From contig NZ_JAIFAG010000004.1 in the NCBI RefSeq assembly GCF_020012125.1, positions 1 through 64,000 of the forward strand: a stretch of 64,000 nucleotides of DNA. Reading direction: 5' to 3'. Below are positions 23,267 to 32,147 of this stretch, piece by piece (within the stretch, counting starts at the first letter, position 1; each line of letters starts with the position of its first letter). The DNA comes from Hymenobacter psoromatis. Its GTDB lineage: Bacteria > Bacteroidota > Bacteroidia > Cytophagales > Hymenobacteraceae. Made by a program: the position numbers and the translations under genes. Under the pieces are notes generated by a model that was not told the origin of the DNA, searched no databases, and saw nothing but the letters and a program-made list of their open reading frames with translations.

Positions 23267-24156
23267 GCAGTAGCTGCCGGGCCGTCCGTCGACGGCTTCA
23301 GGAGGTGGCTGAAGTGCGTAACGACGTAGTCGAAGTACGCGTCAAAGCCTAGTAGCTGGGTGACGGCCGTCACGTTTGCTTCCACTGACTTATAGTCGGC
23401 GCGGTGCAACTCCCGATAATCGGCGATGGTAGCCAGGTAGACCTCCGGGACGCGCTTGGCTCCGAACACCTGCCGCAGTACCTCAAGGGCGGCGTCACTG
23501 GTTGAGTCGATGGTAAATTCGTGGGTGAGCGTATAGATGTCGTAGAAATCCCGCGCCCGCCCTGATGATTTATGCCCGCCCACAATCTCACTGTAAGGGG
23601 GCATCTGCTGGCAGATGGCTCGGAGCTTCTCAAAGACGACGAGCTGGGGCGGGTATACGTAGTACGTGTACCCGTTGAGGGTTTTCTCTACCTTCAGCTC
23701 ACAGTATTCGAATGGGCTAATGTCGACCGTGAACTTGCGGTTCTGCTGCTCGTCAAACGTGAGCGAGTTGCGCCGCAGGGCAGCCAAGTCGCCGGCATGG
23801 TGGCGAACCTGTGCGGCCGGGGTCAGCTTGAACTCCAGCAGGTAGCCGCCCCAGAATGACTTGAGGTGCTCGGCGAGCTTGCTGGGCCGCTGCTGCCAAC
23901 GTACGTCGAAAGCGTGCAGGCCCTCCTCGGCAAACACCGTCACCAGAGACCTTTCAATAGTGGCGAACGTTGCCTCCAGGTCCTCAAAATCGTCGGCCAT
24001 GGAAAAATCGAGGTCGGCCGAGCCCCGGTTACCCACCTCGTAGGCAATGCTGATAGCATTGCCGCCTTTGAGCACGAGCGTTTCCATGAGTTCATCGTCG
24101 GCCACCAGGGCGATGATGACTAAACGCTTAATTTTATCGAGGAGCGATAATTCCAT
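23263..24156 (-). CDS. abiEii: AbiEii-like nucleotidyltransferase toxin
   Basis: 297 residues with the AbiEii/AbiGii nucleotidyltransferase signature: LVLKGGNAISIAYEVG followed by RGSADLDFSM (GS...DxD metal-binding motif), then a later EYCELKVEKTLNGY region that probably carries further active-site residues, and RARDFYDIYTLTHEF, typical of the family's C-terminal part. AbiE toxins act as GTP-preferring or tRNA-directed nucleotidyltransferases that stop growth on phage infection. It is transcribed towards the AbiEi gene and their 3' ends overlap by 4 bp, so the two are under separate promoters. Confidence 0.85.
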   Translation of the reverse strand: MELSLLDKIKRLVIIALVADDELMETLVLKGGNAISIAYEVGNRGSADLDFSMADDFEDLEATFATIERSLVTVFAEEGLHAFDVRWQQRPSKLAEHLKSFWGGYLLEFKLTPAAQVRHHAGDLAALRRNSLTFDEQQNRKFTVDISPFEYCELKVEKTLNGYTYYVYPPQLVVFEKLRAICQQMPPYSEIVGGHKSSGRARDFYDIYTLTHEFTIDSTSDAALEVLRQVFGAKRVPEVYLATIADYRELHRADYKSVEANVTAVTQLLGFDAYFDYVVTHFSHLLKPSTDGPAATA

Positions 24157-24308
24157 GCCTTAAAAGTACGCATTGCAGGGGTTAGCCCCGAAATGGCAGG
24201 GCCGAGCATGCGGGTCCGTAAACTCGGCCGTCGGGAAACCGAGTTCAGCTGGCTTGCCAAGAACCGATAGCTACCAATCGGACACTAGCCAGTCGCTCGC
24301 TTTAAAAC

Positions 24309-24362
24309 AAAACTTAGGTACCATAACTCTTACTTATCGGACCTAAGTTTTATCTACCTTTG
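24309..24362 (+). promoter_or_regulatory. Inverted repeat and promoter upstream of the recombinase
   Basis: AAAACTTAGGT (24309-24319) is repeated inverted at 24341-24351, and a TACCTTTG box (24355-24362, exact TAnnTTTG) follows at once. The repeat spans the -33 region, so a bound protein would control the recombinase gene. The half-site CTTAGGT resembles the CCTAAGGT half-sites of the AbiEi palindromes, which hints that AbiEi may bind here too. Confidence 0.5.
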
Positions 24363-24406
24363 ATGGACACTTGCCACCCGCAAATTCTGCAATTGCCCCA
24401 AAGTAG

Positions 24407-25414
24407 ATGGCTCCAATGGGAAAAAAGAACCTGCCGGCTGTGACCGGCGACTTGCCAGCGTTAGCTCTAGCCAACGACCTGGCCGGCCAGGTCGCGCCGA
24501 ACGTCGGACGCTACCTGACCCTTGGCCTCGAAGGCGCGGAGAACACCCGCCTGGCGTACTCGGCCGACTTGCGGAGCTACGAGGCTTTTTGTGCCGAACA
24601 TGAGTTCACGCCCTGGCCGGCCGCGGTGGCCACGCTCGCCAGCTACGTCGCCCACTTGGCCGACATCCCGCGCAAGCTGGCCACCATCAACCGGCACCTG
24701 GCCGCCATCGAGAAAAACCACCAGCTGCTCGGGTTACCCTCGGCCATCAGTGCGCCGGCGCTGGATGTGCTACGCAAGGGCGTGGCGCGCGTGGTGGGCA
24801 AAAAGCAGAAGCAGGCCCCGGCTTTTTCGGTGGCCCATCTAAAAAAATGCATTGCCGAGCTTGACTTGAATAGGCCCGAGGGTGTACGCGCGCGCGCACT
24901 CCTATTAATAGGCTTCACCGGGGCCTTCCGTCGCTCCGAGTTAGTTGGTCTGAATCTGGAGCATATCGAGCTAACTGATGCTGCCCTCATTCTGAGCCTG
25001 CCCAAAAGCAAGACTAACCAAGCCGGAGAATTGGAGCAAAAAGCGGTTTTTTACGCTTCTAATCCCCTTTTCTGCCCCATCCGCGCCTATAAGGCGTGGG
25101 TAGAATTGCTGGGCGGGCGCACTGAAGGGCCGGTATTCGTGTCACTGGCGCGGGGCAAGACCGGCGAAGCTGGCACGCCCTCGCGGCGGCGGCTGTCGGA
25201 CCGGCGCGTGAACCTGCTCGTGAAAGAGCACTTAGGGGCGAAGTATTCGGCCCACTCATTGCGGGCTTCCTTTATTACCACGGCCAAGCTCAACGGCCAG
25301 TCCAACGAATTCATCAAAAACCAGACGAAGCAGAAAACCGACGCCATGATTAGCCGCTACTCCCGGCTTGATGATATCATTGCGTATAATGCGGCCCACT
25401 CGCTAGGTTTATAA
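24407..25414 (+). CDS. Tyrosine recombinase / integrase
   Basis: 335 residues. An N-terminal SAM-like core-binding domain (about 45-130: TRLAYSADLRSYEAFC, TINRHLAAIEKNHQLLG) precedes the catalytic domain with Arg175/176 in TGAFRRSELVGL, His283 and Arg286 in AHSLRASF, and nucleophile Tyr318 in MISRYSRL. The usual second His/Trp about nine residues before Tyr appears to be Gln. Such enzymes integrate or excise elements or resolve dimers; this one sits at the left part of the defence island and may have mobilised it. No attachment-site repeat could be identified by eye. Confidence 0.9.
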   Translation: MAPMGKKNLPAVTGDLPALALANDLAGQVAPNVGRYLTLGLEGAENTRLAYSADLRSYEAFCAEHEFTPWPAAVATLASYVAHLADIPRKLATINRHLAAIEKNHQLLGLPSAISAPALDVLRKGVARVVGKKQKQAPAFSVAHLKKCIAELDLNRPEGVRARALLLIGFTGAFRRSELVGLNLEHIELTDAALILSLPKSKTNQAGELEQKAVFYASNPLFCPIRAYKAWVELLGGRTEGPVFVSLARGKTGEAGTPSRRRLSDRRVNLLVKEHLGAKYSAHSLRASFITTAKLNGQSNEFIKNQTKQKTDAMISRYSRLDDIIAYNAAHSLGL

Positions 25415-25438
25415 CTTAACGCATCTATCATATAAGGT

Positions 25439-25558
25439 ATGGGACGCGTTGAAAATCAAAATACTGAGTTGATAGACCAAGTCGAGCGTAAAGAGCACTA
25501 CGAGTTGATGATTCGTTGTGGCCTCTTTCAAAGTCATGCTAGTGAAGTTGACGAATGA
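25439..25558 (+). CDS. Small ORF after the recombinase
   Basis: 39 codons (MGRVENQNTELIDQVERKEH, YELMIRCGLFQSHASEVDE). Hydrophilic with high helical content; no family recognised. It may be a short gene or a relic. Confidence 0.25.
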   Translation: MGRVENQNTELIDQVERKEHYELMIRCGLFQSHASEVDE

Positions 25559-25650
25559 TGTAATATCTTCAACCGCTTAATTGGAGGTCTAGCGACAATA
25601 GCTAAAAACAGATACGACCAGTTTTGCTTTTGGCTCTTTTTGAATTGCAA

Positions 25651-25896
25651 ATGCCCCAGTCAACTCCCAATGCATCCGGCCCGTCACAAACTGCTAATGC
25701 AGAGCTAGCTGCTCAAATAGTGGTCGCGCTTCGGAATTCCGAATTTATCAAGGCTTCCGACGAGAGTGTGGCGGTTACACTGCTTACCATGGGGAATCCC
25801 AAGCTAGGGGATTGGCGGCGGCTGCTCGAAAAAAACTTGCCTGCTATTTCTACCACTATCAACACCGACCATGCCGCAGCGCATCACGCAGCTTAA
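25651..25896 (+). CDS. Small partner protein of the Rad50-like ATPase
   Basis: 81 residues from ATG 25651 (an upstream TTG at 25624 is less likely). The Ser/Asn/Ala-rich first 20 residues precede a helical stretch (ELAAQIVVALRNSEFIK, then VTLLTMGNPKLGDWRRLLEK). Not recognised. Its end overlaps the ATPase gene by 26 bp, so the two proteins are made together and probably act together; it could be a regulatory subunit or antitoxin-like partner. This is inference from position only. Confidence 0.55.
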   Translation: MPQSTPNASGPSQTANAELAAQIVVALRNSEFIKASDESVAVTLLTMGNPKLGDWRRLLEKNLPAISTTINTDHAAAHHAA

Positions 25897-28258
25897 GCTG
25901 CTAAATTTTCGGGGTGCTACGCAGCCAGTAACGGTGAAGTTTACGCCTGAGAAGGGAGGACTGAAAACCAATATCGTCGTTATTTTTGGCGAGAACGGCA
26001 CTGGTAAATCAACGATTGTAGATGCGCTGGATATCATCGGCAACGCCTCGTTTGGGTCGCTTATCCGGCCTGGCATTCTAACTCCGCAGAAACATGTGGC
26101 CTCACTCACCCAAGATGCTCAGTCAGTTGAGGTTGAGTTGACTACTAAGGTGGGGCACACTTGCAGAGCTAGGCTGAGCGGCAAAACGATAGTTATCACC
26201 CCAGGGAGTGATGATGCCCTTATGCCTGAGATTAGGGTTCTGCGGCGGCGTGATTTGCTACAACTAATTGATACAACTGCGGCCAAACGCTACGAAGCCA
26301 TTCAGGAATTCATTGCCGTAGCTGGCGTGGATAGCGCCGAAGCAGCCTTACGGGTCGACTGTAACGCGGTAGAAAAGGAGTTCGGAATTGCTGAGGCTGC
26401 TAGAGCTAAAGTAGAAGAACTACTACGAGCTCTTTGGGCTCAAGAAAAGCAACTCGGTGAGCCAGATAGTGACCCTCTGACTTGGGCCATGTTTCGAGCG
26501 GCGGAGGATGTTGTTGAACTACAAACCCAGCTTGATTTACTAACTAAGGGGAATACAGCTATAGAGTATACGCTGAACGCTGTTGCACAGTGGAAGAATG
26601 CTCAGACCAAGTTTAATCTGGAAAAAGACGAATTGGATACGGCCAATGCTGAACTATTGGGCTTGAGCCAAGATGCTGATGACCGAAGCACTGACCTTAT
26701 AAATCTACTAAATTCTGCTGAGCGCTATTTGGCTTTGCCCGCCGAGCCAAGCAACTGCCCATTATGCGCTAATGGCGTACAGGCTGATGAACTTCGCCAG
26801 CGTATCCAGTCGCAACTTGCACAGTTGCAGACCTCTCGCCTACTACTACAGAAAGTAGAGGCTGCTAAGATTCGCTTTAAAACTGCTGATGACGAGAATA
26901 CTCGCTGTAATAAGGAAATAGTACGTATAATCCAAGCTGTAAGTGCCCGCTTTACGGCTCATGAACCAGTTGCGGTGAAGGCATTAAATATCAACTGGAA
27001 AGTACGAGGAGCGGAGTTGGTAGTAGATAATGATGCTACCAGCGCGCAAGTCAGCAAGCTTAGTGAGCAACTAGCGGCAGTAAGTGACGCAGTGCAAGCG
27101 GAGCGCGATAGCCTACGAACGCGGCTTGCTGTTTATACTAGTATTCAAACGAATGCCAAGTCATTAAGCAAGAGTACTGCGGAAGTAGCCAATTTAAGTG
27201 CCATTCTCAACCGGTTACGCAACGCCTGGACCCTAGTCGTAAATAAGCGCCGTGATTTTGTGCAAAATATTCTGGATGAAATCATTGAAGAAGTAAATTC
27301 CTTATATCAAGTTATTCATCCTGGCGAAAAAATAGGTCTGCATCGCCTCGAAGTGGATGATGCTAAACGTGCTTCGCTCGAACAACAGGCTACATTTGAA
27401 GACAAGAATGGGGTCGTACCACAAGCTTATTTTAGCGAGTCGCACCTCGATACATTTGGCTTTTGTCTCTGGCTTGCTTTAGCTAAGCGTAACAACCCGA
27501 AGAACCAGGTACTGGTACTCGACGACGTTTTTACTTCGGTGGACGCGCAGCACTTTTGTCGAATATCGGACCTGCTTGCTGCAGAAGCAGTTAATTTTCA
27601 GCAGGTCATCATTGCTACGCACAACCGACTCTGGCACGACTATTACAAAAACAGCGGCGCAAGTGTCCACCTTCTGAAGCTTGAGTACTGGACGTTAACT
27701 CGTGGTTTACGACCTCACGAAGACCAAATACTAGCGGCTGAATTGGTGGCGGCTTTAGAAGCCGATATCTTTGACCGGCAAGCGGTGGCTTCTAAAGCTG
27801 GCGTACTGCTAGAAAATGTGCTTGACAATTTGGCGGCGTACTACGAGTGCAGTTTAAAATATCGCCCAGGCCGTGGCCACACCCTAGGCGACTTGCTACG
27901 CACTACCAAAACGCTATTTCGAGACGCTAGGGTTCGACGGGTGCGGCGCGATGCTCAAGGCCTACCTGTGGCACCGCACCTTGAAGAAAACTGGGTGGAA
28001 ATTGCGTTGAAGCGGTACCACGAAAAGCTCGATGCGATGAAACTCATTCGCAATGAGGTAGGTGCACACTTCAACTCATTGGGCAATGATTGGTCAGATA
28101 ACGATGTGCGCGAGTTCGGGCAAGCGGCATATGACCTGGCTGAGGCGCTCGCCTGCCAGCAGTGCGGACATATTCCGAAGAATTTACGCACCGACCACCG
28201 AGGATGTATCTGCGATGCAAAACACCAGACCAAGCTTTATCCACTTAGTCTTAATTGA
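25871..28258 (+). CDS. Rad50-like ATPase with zinc hook and C-terminal HEPN-type motif (RloC-like architecture)
   Basis: 795 residues. Walker A GENGTGKS at 40-47; coiled-coil arms centre on a zinc-hook CPLC at 296-299; the Walker B region VLVLDDVFTSVD at about 546-558 and an IIATHNRLW switch His complete an ABC/Rad50-type head. The C-terminal domain carries LIRNEVGAHFNSLG (Arg727 to His733), matching the RNx4H motif of HEPN ribonucleases, and ends in a CQQC...CIC cluster (Cys762, 765, 779, 781) like a zinc ribbon. RloC anticodon nucleases also join a zinc-hook ATPase to a HEPN nuclease, so an ATPase-gated RNase activated by DNA damage or phage is a good hypothesis. The small gene overlapping its 5' end is not part of known RloC. 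Confidence 0.8.
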   Translation: MPQRITQLKLLNFRGATQPVTVKFTPEKGGLKTNIVVIFGENGTGKSTIVDALDIIGNASFGSLIRPGILTPQKHVASLTQDAQSVEVELTTKVGHTCRARLSGKTIVITPGSDDALMPEIRVLRRRDLLQLIDTTAAKRYEAIQEFIAVAGVDSAEAALRVDCNAVEKEFGIAEAARAKVEELLRALWAQEKQLGEPDSDPLTWAMFRAAEDVVELQTQLDLLTKGNTAIEYTLNAVAQWKNAQTKFNLEKDELDTANAELLGLSQDADDRSTDLINLLNSAERYLALPAEPSNCPLCANGVQADELRQRIQSQLAQLQTSRLLLQKVEAAKIRFKTADDENTRCNKEIVRIIQAVSARFTAHEPVAVKALNINWKVRGAELVVDNDATSAQVSKLSEQLAAVSDAVQAERDSLRTRLAVYTSIQTNAKSLSKSTAEVANLSAILNRLRNAWTLVVNKRRDFVQNILDEIIEEVNSLYQVIHPGEKIGLHRLEVDDAKRASLEQQATFEDKNGVVPQAYFSESHLDTFGFCLWLALAKRNNPKNQVLVLDDVFTSVDAQHFCRISDLLAAEAVNFQQVIIATHNRLWHDYYKNSGASVHLLKLEYWTLTRGLRPHEDQILAAELVAALEADIFDRQAVASKAGVLLENVLDNLAAYYECSLKYRPGRGHTLGDLLRTTKTLFRDARVRRVRRDAQGLPVAPHLEENWVEIALKRYHEKLDAMKLIRNEVGAHFNSLGNDWSDNDVREFGQAAYDLAEALACQQCGHIPKNLRTDHRGCICDAKHQTKLYPLSLN

Positions 28259-28277
28259 TAGTATTGCTGCTAATGTT

Positions 28278-30542
28278 TCAGCTAGGCAGCTTATTTACTC
28301 CTCTACCAACGGCGATATCTGCTACGTACCAGCTTGTAGTCCCATGTTCACCAGCAATAGCCATCACAGCTGGTAATCCTTTTGTTTGGCTCTCACGTTG
28401 CAGAGTAGCAAACAGTCTCTTATCATCTTCACTAGGTAGTACGCTGTAACCGTCCGGGTGTGAGTGCCATTCTCCTACGTACAATACCTGCCGGCCTGTG
28501 CATTCGCTGATACGGGCAAGTTCTTCTGGTACCCCCTCCACGCCACGGGTATAAGCGATGGGGGATTCCTGACTATCTGCCGGCGAGAGAATAAGGTCTA
28601 CGATGTACACCCGGCGGTGCTGTGTATCGAAAACGCCAATTAATACCCCACCGGTTTCATTGGGTAGACGCACCTGACGCTGCTCGCGTATTTCCCGCAA
28701 TAGTTGGTGCGGTACAGCTAAAGTCCAGCTACCCACCGTCACTTCCGCATAAGTAGACACCTCAATTTCATCAGCCACTACAGTCAAATCAGGCTGTGCC
28801 CGCCAGATTTTGATGCGAGCACCCGGTTCAGCCACCGATGTGCGGACGGCCCGGGCTCCGATGGCCGCTTGTAGGGCGGCTTGGTCCTGTGGCAGCTGCA
28901 CGGAAACATCACGACAGGCGTGCGAATACCGAATGGGTTGACCAGCGGTGAGCAGGTGCTGCTGTAATTGGGGTTGGCGTAGCAAAGCCCGGTAGTATTC
29001 CATCTCCAGCTGGTCGAGGCGCAGCGAGCGGTCTTCTGGTTCCGTCAGCAGCACCAAGTCAGTTCCAGATGGATTCAGGAACAGCGATAAGCGGCGGGCT
29101 GGGCTTTCAATATCCAGCGCCAGGTGCCGAGCCACTGCCACTGAGGCTGACATATCCAGTATGACCTCTGCCGCGCTGTATGCCGTCATTACCTGGGCGG
29201 AGGTCGAGTGTAATACGTTGGCCGCAATGGCCAGCAAGTCCGTTTTCTCGTAGGTATTCTTCAACATCGATACCATCGCGTGCGCCTTGCCCAAGCCTAC
29301 CAAACTGCTCGGCAAATAGTGCCGTGCCGCATTGTGGGGCAGATACTGGTCTTCATCGAGCCATACCCAATTGCCCTGCCCGGCACGCACCAGGTTATTG
29401 ACTACCTGCGACCCTAAGCTACCCGCGCCCACTGCTACGAAGCGCGTAGTGGTAGACAGCAAGCCATTGTAAGCAGCAGCCAGGTCGCGCGTGAGCGCCC
29501 GCACTGGACTGAGCAATTCTAGCCTACTATGCTGCCCGATGCACACAGGGTCGATAGGGTAAAGGTCGGCTAAGAGGTTTTCGTGCATGGCCCAAATTCC
29601 GAGTTCTGTGCCAAGCTCAGCCAGCATGCCGACTGAAGCGAAGGCCCATACTTCCACTGTCTCAATAGCCTCCGTTGCCGTGCGCAACTTCGGGAGCCGA
29701 ACAATAATCAGTAATTGAAGGCTGCGATTAAAGCCTGGAGCATCTTTCAAGTCACTCAAGTACCGGCGTAGCGTGTTCGTAAAATCCACATCGCTACCAG
29801 ACAAATAAGCTTGGAGTTCAGCTATTGTACGTGGCTGTTCCCGAATCAAACCGTGCACCTGCGGCGAAGCCGTATACACAAAACTGGTGAACTTTGCCTG
29901 CTGGCCCTCGGGTGCTGATGCTGCAGATGCATACGAAGCAACCAAGGTCGTTTTGCCAAGCACTGTGCTGACGAAACGCACGTGCAGAGGTTCTTGCATA
30001 ATTGCGGCATCAGGCGCAAAAACAACAGTTGGCAATACCAGCCGCTCCGGTGGAGCGTAAAAGGCTTGCTCCAGCGCCTGGTCGGCAGCATGTAACTCTC
30101 CACGAGCCGTTTGAGTCAACCAGCGCTGTAGCTGCCGTATCAGTGCAGCAGCCGTCCAGGTTGGCTTTAGGTCTGCATAGGCAATCTGGTACAGACACAA
30201 GCTACGCGGCATCCCTTCGCGGCCAAAGTGTAGGTGTGGTACCAGTGGAAAATCCTCGCGTAGCGCCCATACCAGCTGATGTTCTATATCAGCCGGGTTG
30301 AAGCCAATTGCGATGCGTTCGACATTTTGCACCTCGTGCACCGGATACTGCGGCACTTCCGGCTCGACATCCACGACCACGAACTCGTACTCTTCAACGC
30401 GCAGACAATCTACCAGCCGGATATAGGGCAAGCCCTGACTTTGCAGGGCTTGCACCAATTCAATGGCTTTTGGTATTGCCAGAGAGCCAGCCTCAACTGG
30501 CTCTCCCGACAGTGGATAGTATCCCATTTCAAGCAATTCCAT
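28278..30542 (-). CDS. E2-E1-JAB fusion (ubiquitin-like conjugation/deconjugation enzyme)
   Basis: 754 residues. Residues ~50-165 look like a bacterial E2: PHLHFGREGMPRSLCLYQIA with Cys116 at the catalytic position and a downstream LKPTWTAAALIRQLQRWL helix. A ThiF/E1 domain starts at ~365 with the nucleotide-binding GAGSLGSQVV (372-378). The C-terminal JAB/Mov34 peptidase domain has EWHSHPDGYSVLPSEDD (from Glu691; HxHx(n)SxxD metal motif). Such proteins activate, transfer and remove a ubiquitin-like tag; CBASS type II encodes the same activities as Cap2 and Cap3. No separate ubiquitin-like protein or CD-NTase is evident here. It follows the MBL gene by 11 bp and converges on the ATPase gene 19 bp away. 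Confidence 0.85.
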   Translation of the reverse strand: MELLEMGYYPLSGEPVEAGSLAIPKAIELVQALQSQGLPYIRLVDCLRVEEYEFVVVDVEPEVPQYPVHEVQNVERIAIGFNPADIEHQLVWALREDFPLVPHLHFGREGMPRSLCLYQIAYADLKPTWTAAALIRQLQRWLTQTARGELHAADQALEQAFYAPPERLVLPTVVFAPDAAIMQEPLHVRFVSTVLGKTTLVASYASAASAPEGQQAKFTSFVYTASPQVHGLIREQPRTIAELQAYLSGSDVDFTNTLRRYLSDLKDAPGFNRSLQLLIIVRLPKLRTATEAIETVEVWAFASVGMLAELGTELGIWAMHENLLADLYPIDPVCIGQHSRLELLSPVRALTRDLAAAYNGLLSTTTRFVAVGAGSLGSQVVNNLVRAGQGNWVWLDEDQYLPHNAARHYLPSSLVGLGKAHAMVSMLKNTYEKTDLLAIAANVLHSTSAQVMTAYSAAEVILDMSASVAVARHLALDIESPARRLSLFLNPSGTDLVLLTEPEDRSLRLDQLEMEYYRALLRQPQLQQHLLTAGQPIRYSHACRDVSVQLPQDQAALQAAIGARAVRTSVAEPGARIKIWRAQPDLTVVADEIEVSTYAEVTVGSWTLAVPHQLLREIREQRQVRLPNETGGVLIGVFDTQHRRVYIVDLILSPADSQESPIAYTRGVEGVPEELARISECTGRQVLYVGEWHSHPDGYSVLPSEDDKRLFATLQRESQTKGLPAVMAIAGEHGTTSWYVADIAVGRGVNKLPS

Positions 30543-30553
30543 CTTTTCAGCCG

Positions 30554-31684
30554 TTAGTTGCTCCGGCCAGCCCGAGGCGCAGGAATGCTACCGCCCGCCA
30601 CGCTGGCGGCCGCAGCCAGCTTACCGATGCTGGCCCCAAGCTGGTCAATCTTGATGACGATGGGCTCGGGGTACAGGACGCTCGTGTGCTCCATCGTGAC
30701 CAGGAACTCCCCTCGGAGCCGCTCAGCCTGGGCCTTGTAGTAGGCTGCAGCCTGGCGGTGTGGGGGCTGCTTGTCATCGTCGTTGATGGGAATAGGCTTG
30801 CTGGTCGAGATGAGGCGGCCCCGGCTCTGTCCGTATGTCTCGAACAGCTTTTTCACTTCGGCGTCGGGCACCGTTATTTCACCACCCTTCTCACTGCTGA
30901 GCGACAGGTAGCTGCAATGGTGGGCAATTTTGAAGATGTCCCATTCCAGCCGTTCCGTGCGGCCGTAGTACTCGGTTACCTCCACGATGGACTTAATTAC
31001 CGGCCAGTCGATGTCCGAAAAGAAGTGCATCCGGGTTTTCCGGGTTCCTTCCATAAAGGTCGCTTGAAAGGTCAGCGCGTCGCTATTGCGGTCCATCGCG
31101 GCCAAGCCACCGCCTGCCGTGCGGCTGGCAAACGGGGAGTGCACGAAGAATTCCACACCATGCGTGACCAAATCGAATCCGGGAATCAGCGTACCAGCAT
31201 CCGTAATGAGGTGCTGCCGGTCGGCTACGGTAAGGCCTTGGGTGGCTAGCCAGTCGGTGAGTTGGCCGGGGCCAGAGAATACGCGGATACCCTCGCCCTT
31301 TTTCAGCCGGTAACGGGCTTCCTGACGCAGAATACGGGTTTCGTCCTCGCAGCCATCCTCCACGAGAACGGCCGCCGGCACCCACAACTCTTTGATTTTC
31401 ACCCGGTCTCCGCCCTGGTATTTGGCTGCGTGCAGCAGCTCAAAGAATTCCGAGGCGCCACACGTGTGGTCATTATCGAGGTGGGTAAATGCGACCACAT
31501 CGTAGTAGTCACGTTTCGCGTTTTTCAGGTCGGCGCGCAACTGCACCGGCAAGTCGATGCGCTTGTCCTTCGGGTCGGTAGCGCACCGCATATTGGCGTA
31601 GTCAATCAGCAACTTTTCGCCGTTCGCGAGGTCAATCCGCGAGGTGTCGGCATTACCTAAGTTAAAAATGGTGATTTGGTGCAT
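30554..31684 (-). CDS. Metallo-beta-lactamase-fold hydrolase
   Basis: 376 residues. The metal-binding motif THLDNDH (His68, Asp70, Asp72, His73) and the later ligands in FFSDIDW and IAHHCSYLS place it with ComEC/Rec2-type MBL proteins. It has no membrane segments, so it is the soluble hydrolase only. The last ~20 residues are Ala/Gly-rich (AAAASVAGGSIPAPRAG). First gene of a two-gene operon with the E2-E1-JAB fusion; I recall that MBL genes recur beside such bacterial conjugation operons in comparative-genomic surveys. Substrate unknown; a nuclease or a tag-processing role is possible. Confidence 0.85.
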   Translation of the reverse strand: MHQITIFNLGNADTSRIDLANGEKLLIDYANMRCATDPKDKRIDLPVQLRADLKNAKRDYYDVVAFTHLDNDHTCGASEFFELLHAAKYQGGDRVKIKELWVPAAVLVEDGCEDETRILRQEARYRLKKGEGIRVFSGPGQLTDWLATQGLTVADRQHLITDAGTLIPGFDLVTHGVEFFVHSPFASRTAGGGLAAMDRNSDALTFQATFMEGTRKTRMHFFSDIDWPVIKSIVEVTEYYGRTERLEWDIFKIAHHCSYLSLSSEKGGEITVPDAEVKKLFETYGQSRGRLISTSKPIPINDDDKQPPHRQAAAYYKAQAERLRGEFLVTMEHTSVLYPEPIVIKIDQLGASIGKLAAAASVAGGSIPAPRAGRSN

Positions 31685-32147
31685 GCTTTTAAGCAGTTAA
31701 GTTATTGAAACCATTCGCCAGCGACTCCGCTGCCTTCCAGTTTCAGCCAAGCAATGGTTGGTAAAAAGTTAGGCCTTCCCCTCCAGCCGATGTCCGGCTA
31801 CAGCCAAAAGGGAGAGGCTTTCTCCATTGCTAAGGCAAAGCAAATTGTGAACTGTGCAACCTTATTGCACAGTAAAAATTGACCCAATATATTTTTGCTA
31901 TGATGTCAATTTTAAATCATAAAACACTGATTATCAATAAAATAAATTAACTAGCAAAAATCGTCAAACAGCTTTTTAGTCTCCTTCGGCAGTGGAATGC
32001 GCAAGCTGATTGCACACTAAGCAGTGAGCAGCTTGCGGCTACGCTGCCGCCTACTCTCGTTAACTAATTTGAAAAGGCCGTTCTTCGCAGCGTGAAGTTT
32101 CTCACTGGCCGATGTGGGCTGTGAACAGGCTTAACCCTTGGATTTCG
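31685..32147. promoter_or_regulatory. Divergent control region between the MBL operon and the WYL regulator
   Basis: Two separate inverted repeats lie side by side: ACTGTGCAA (31851-31859) with its complement at 31865-31873, and AAAATTGAC (31875-31883) with its complement at 31905-31913. Between the arms of the second is AATATATTTTTG, an AT-rich stretch like a -7 region. WYL regulators of defence islands bind inverted repeats in such divergent regions, so these are candidate operators. No gene is seen in the rest of the gap. Confidence 0.55.

Noticed and set aside
30308..31249. A 313-codon plus-strand frame
   Set aside because: It lies opposite the MBL and E1-JAB genes, which have clear catalytic motifs; the plus-strand translation has none.
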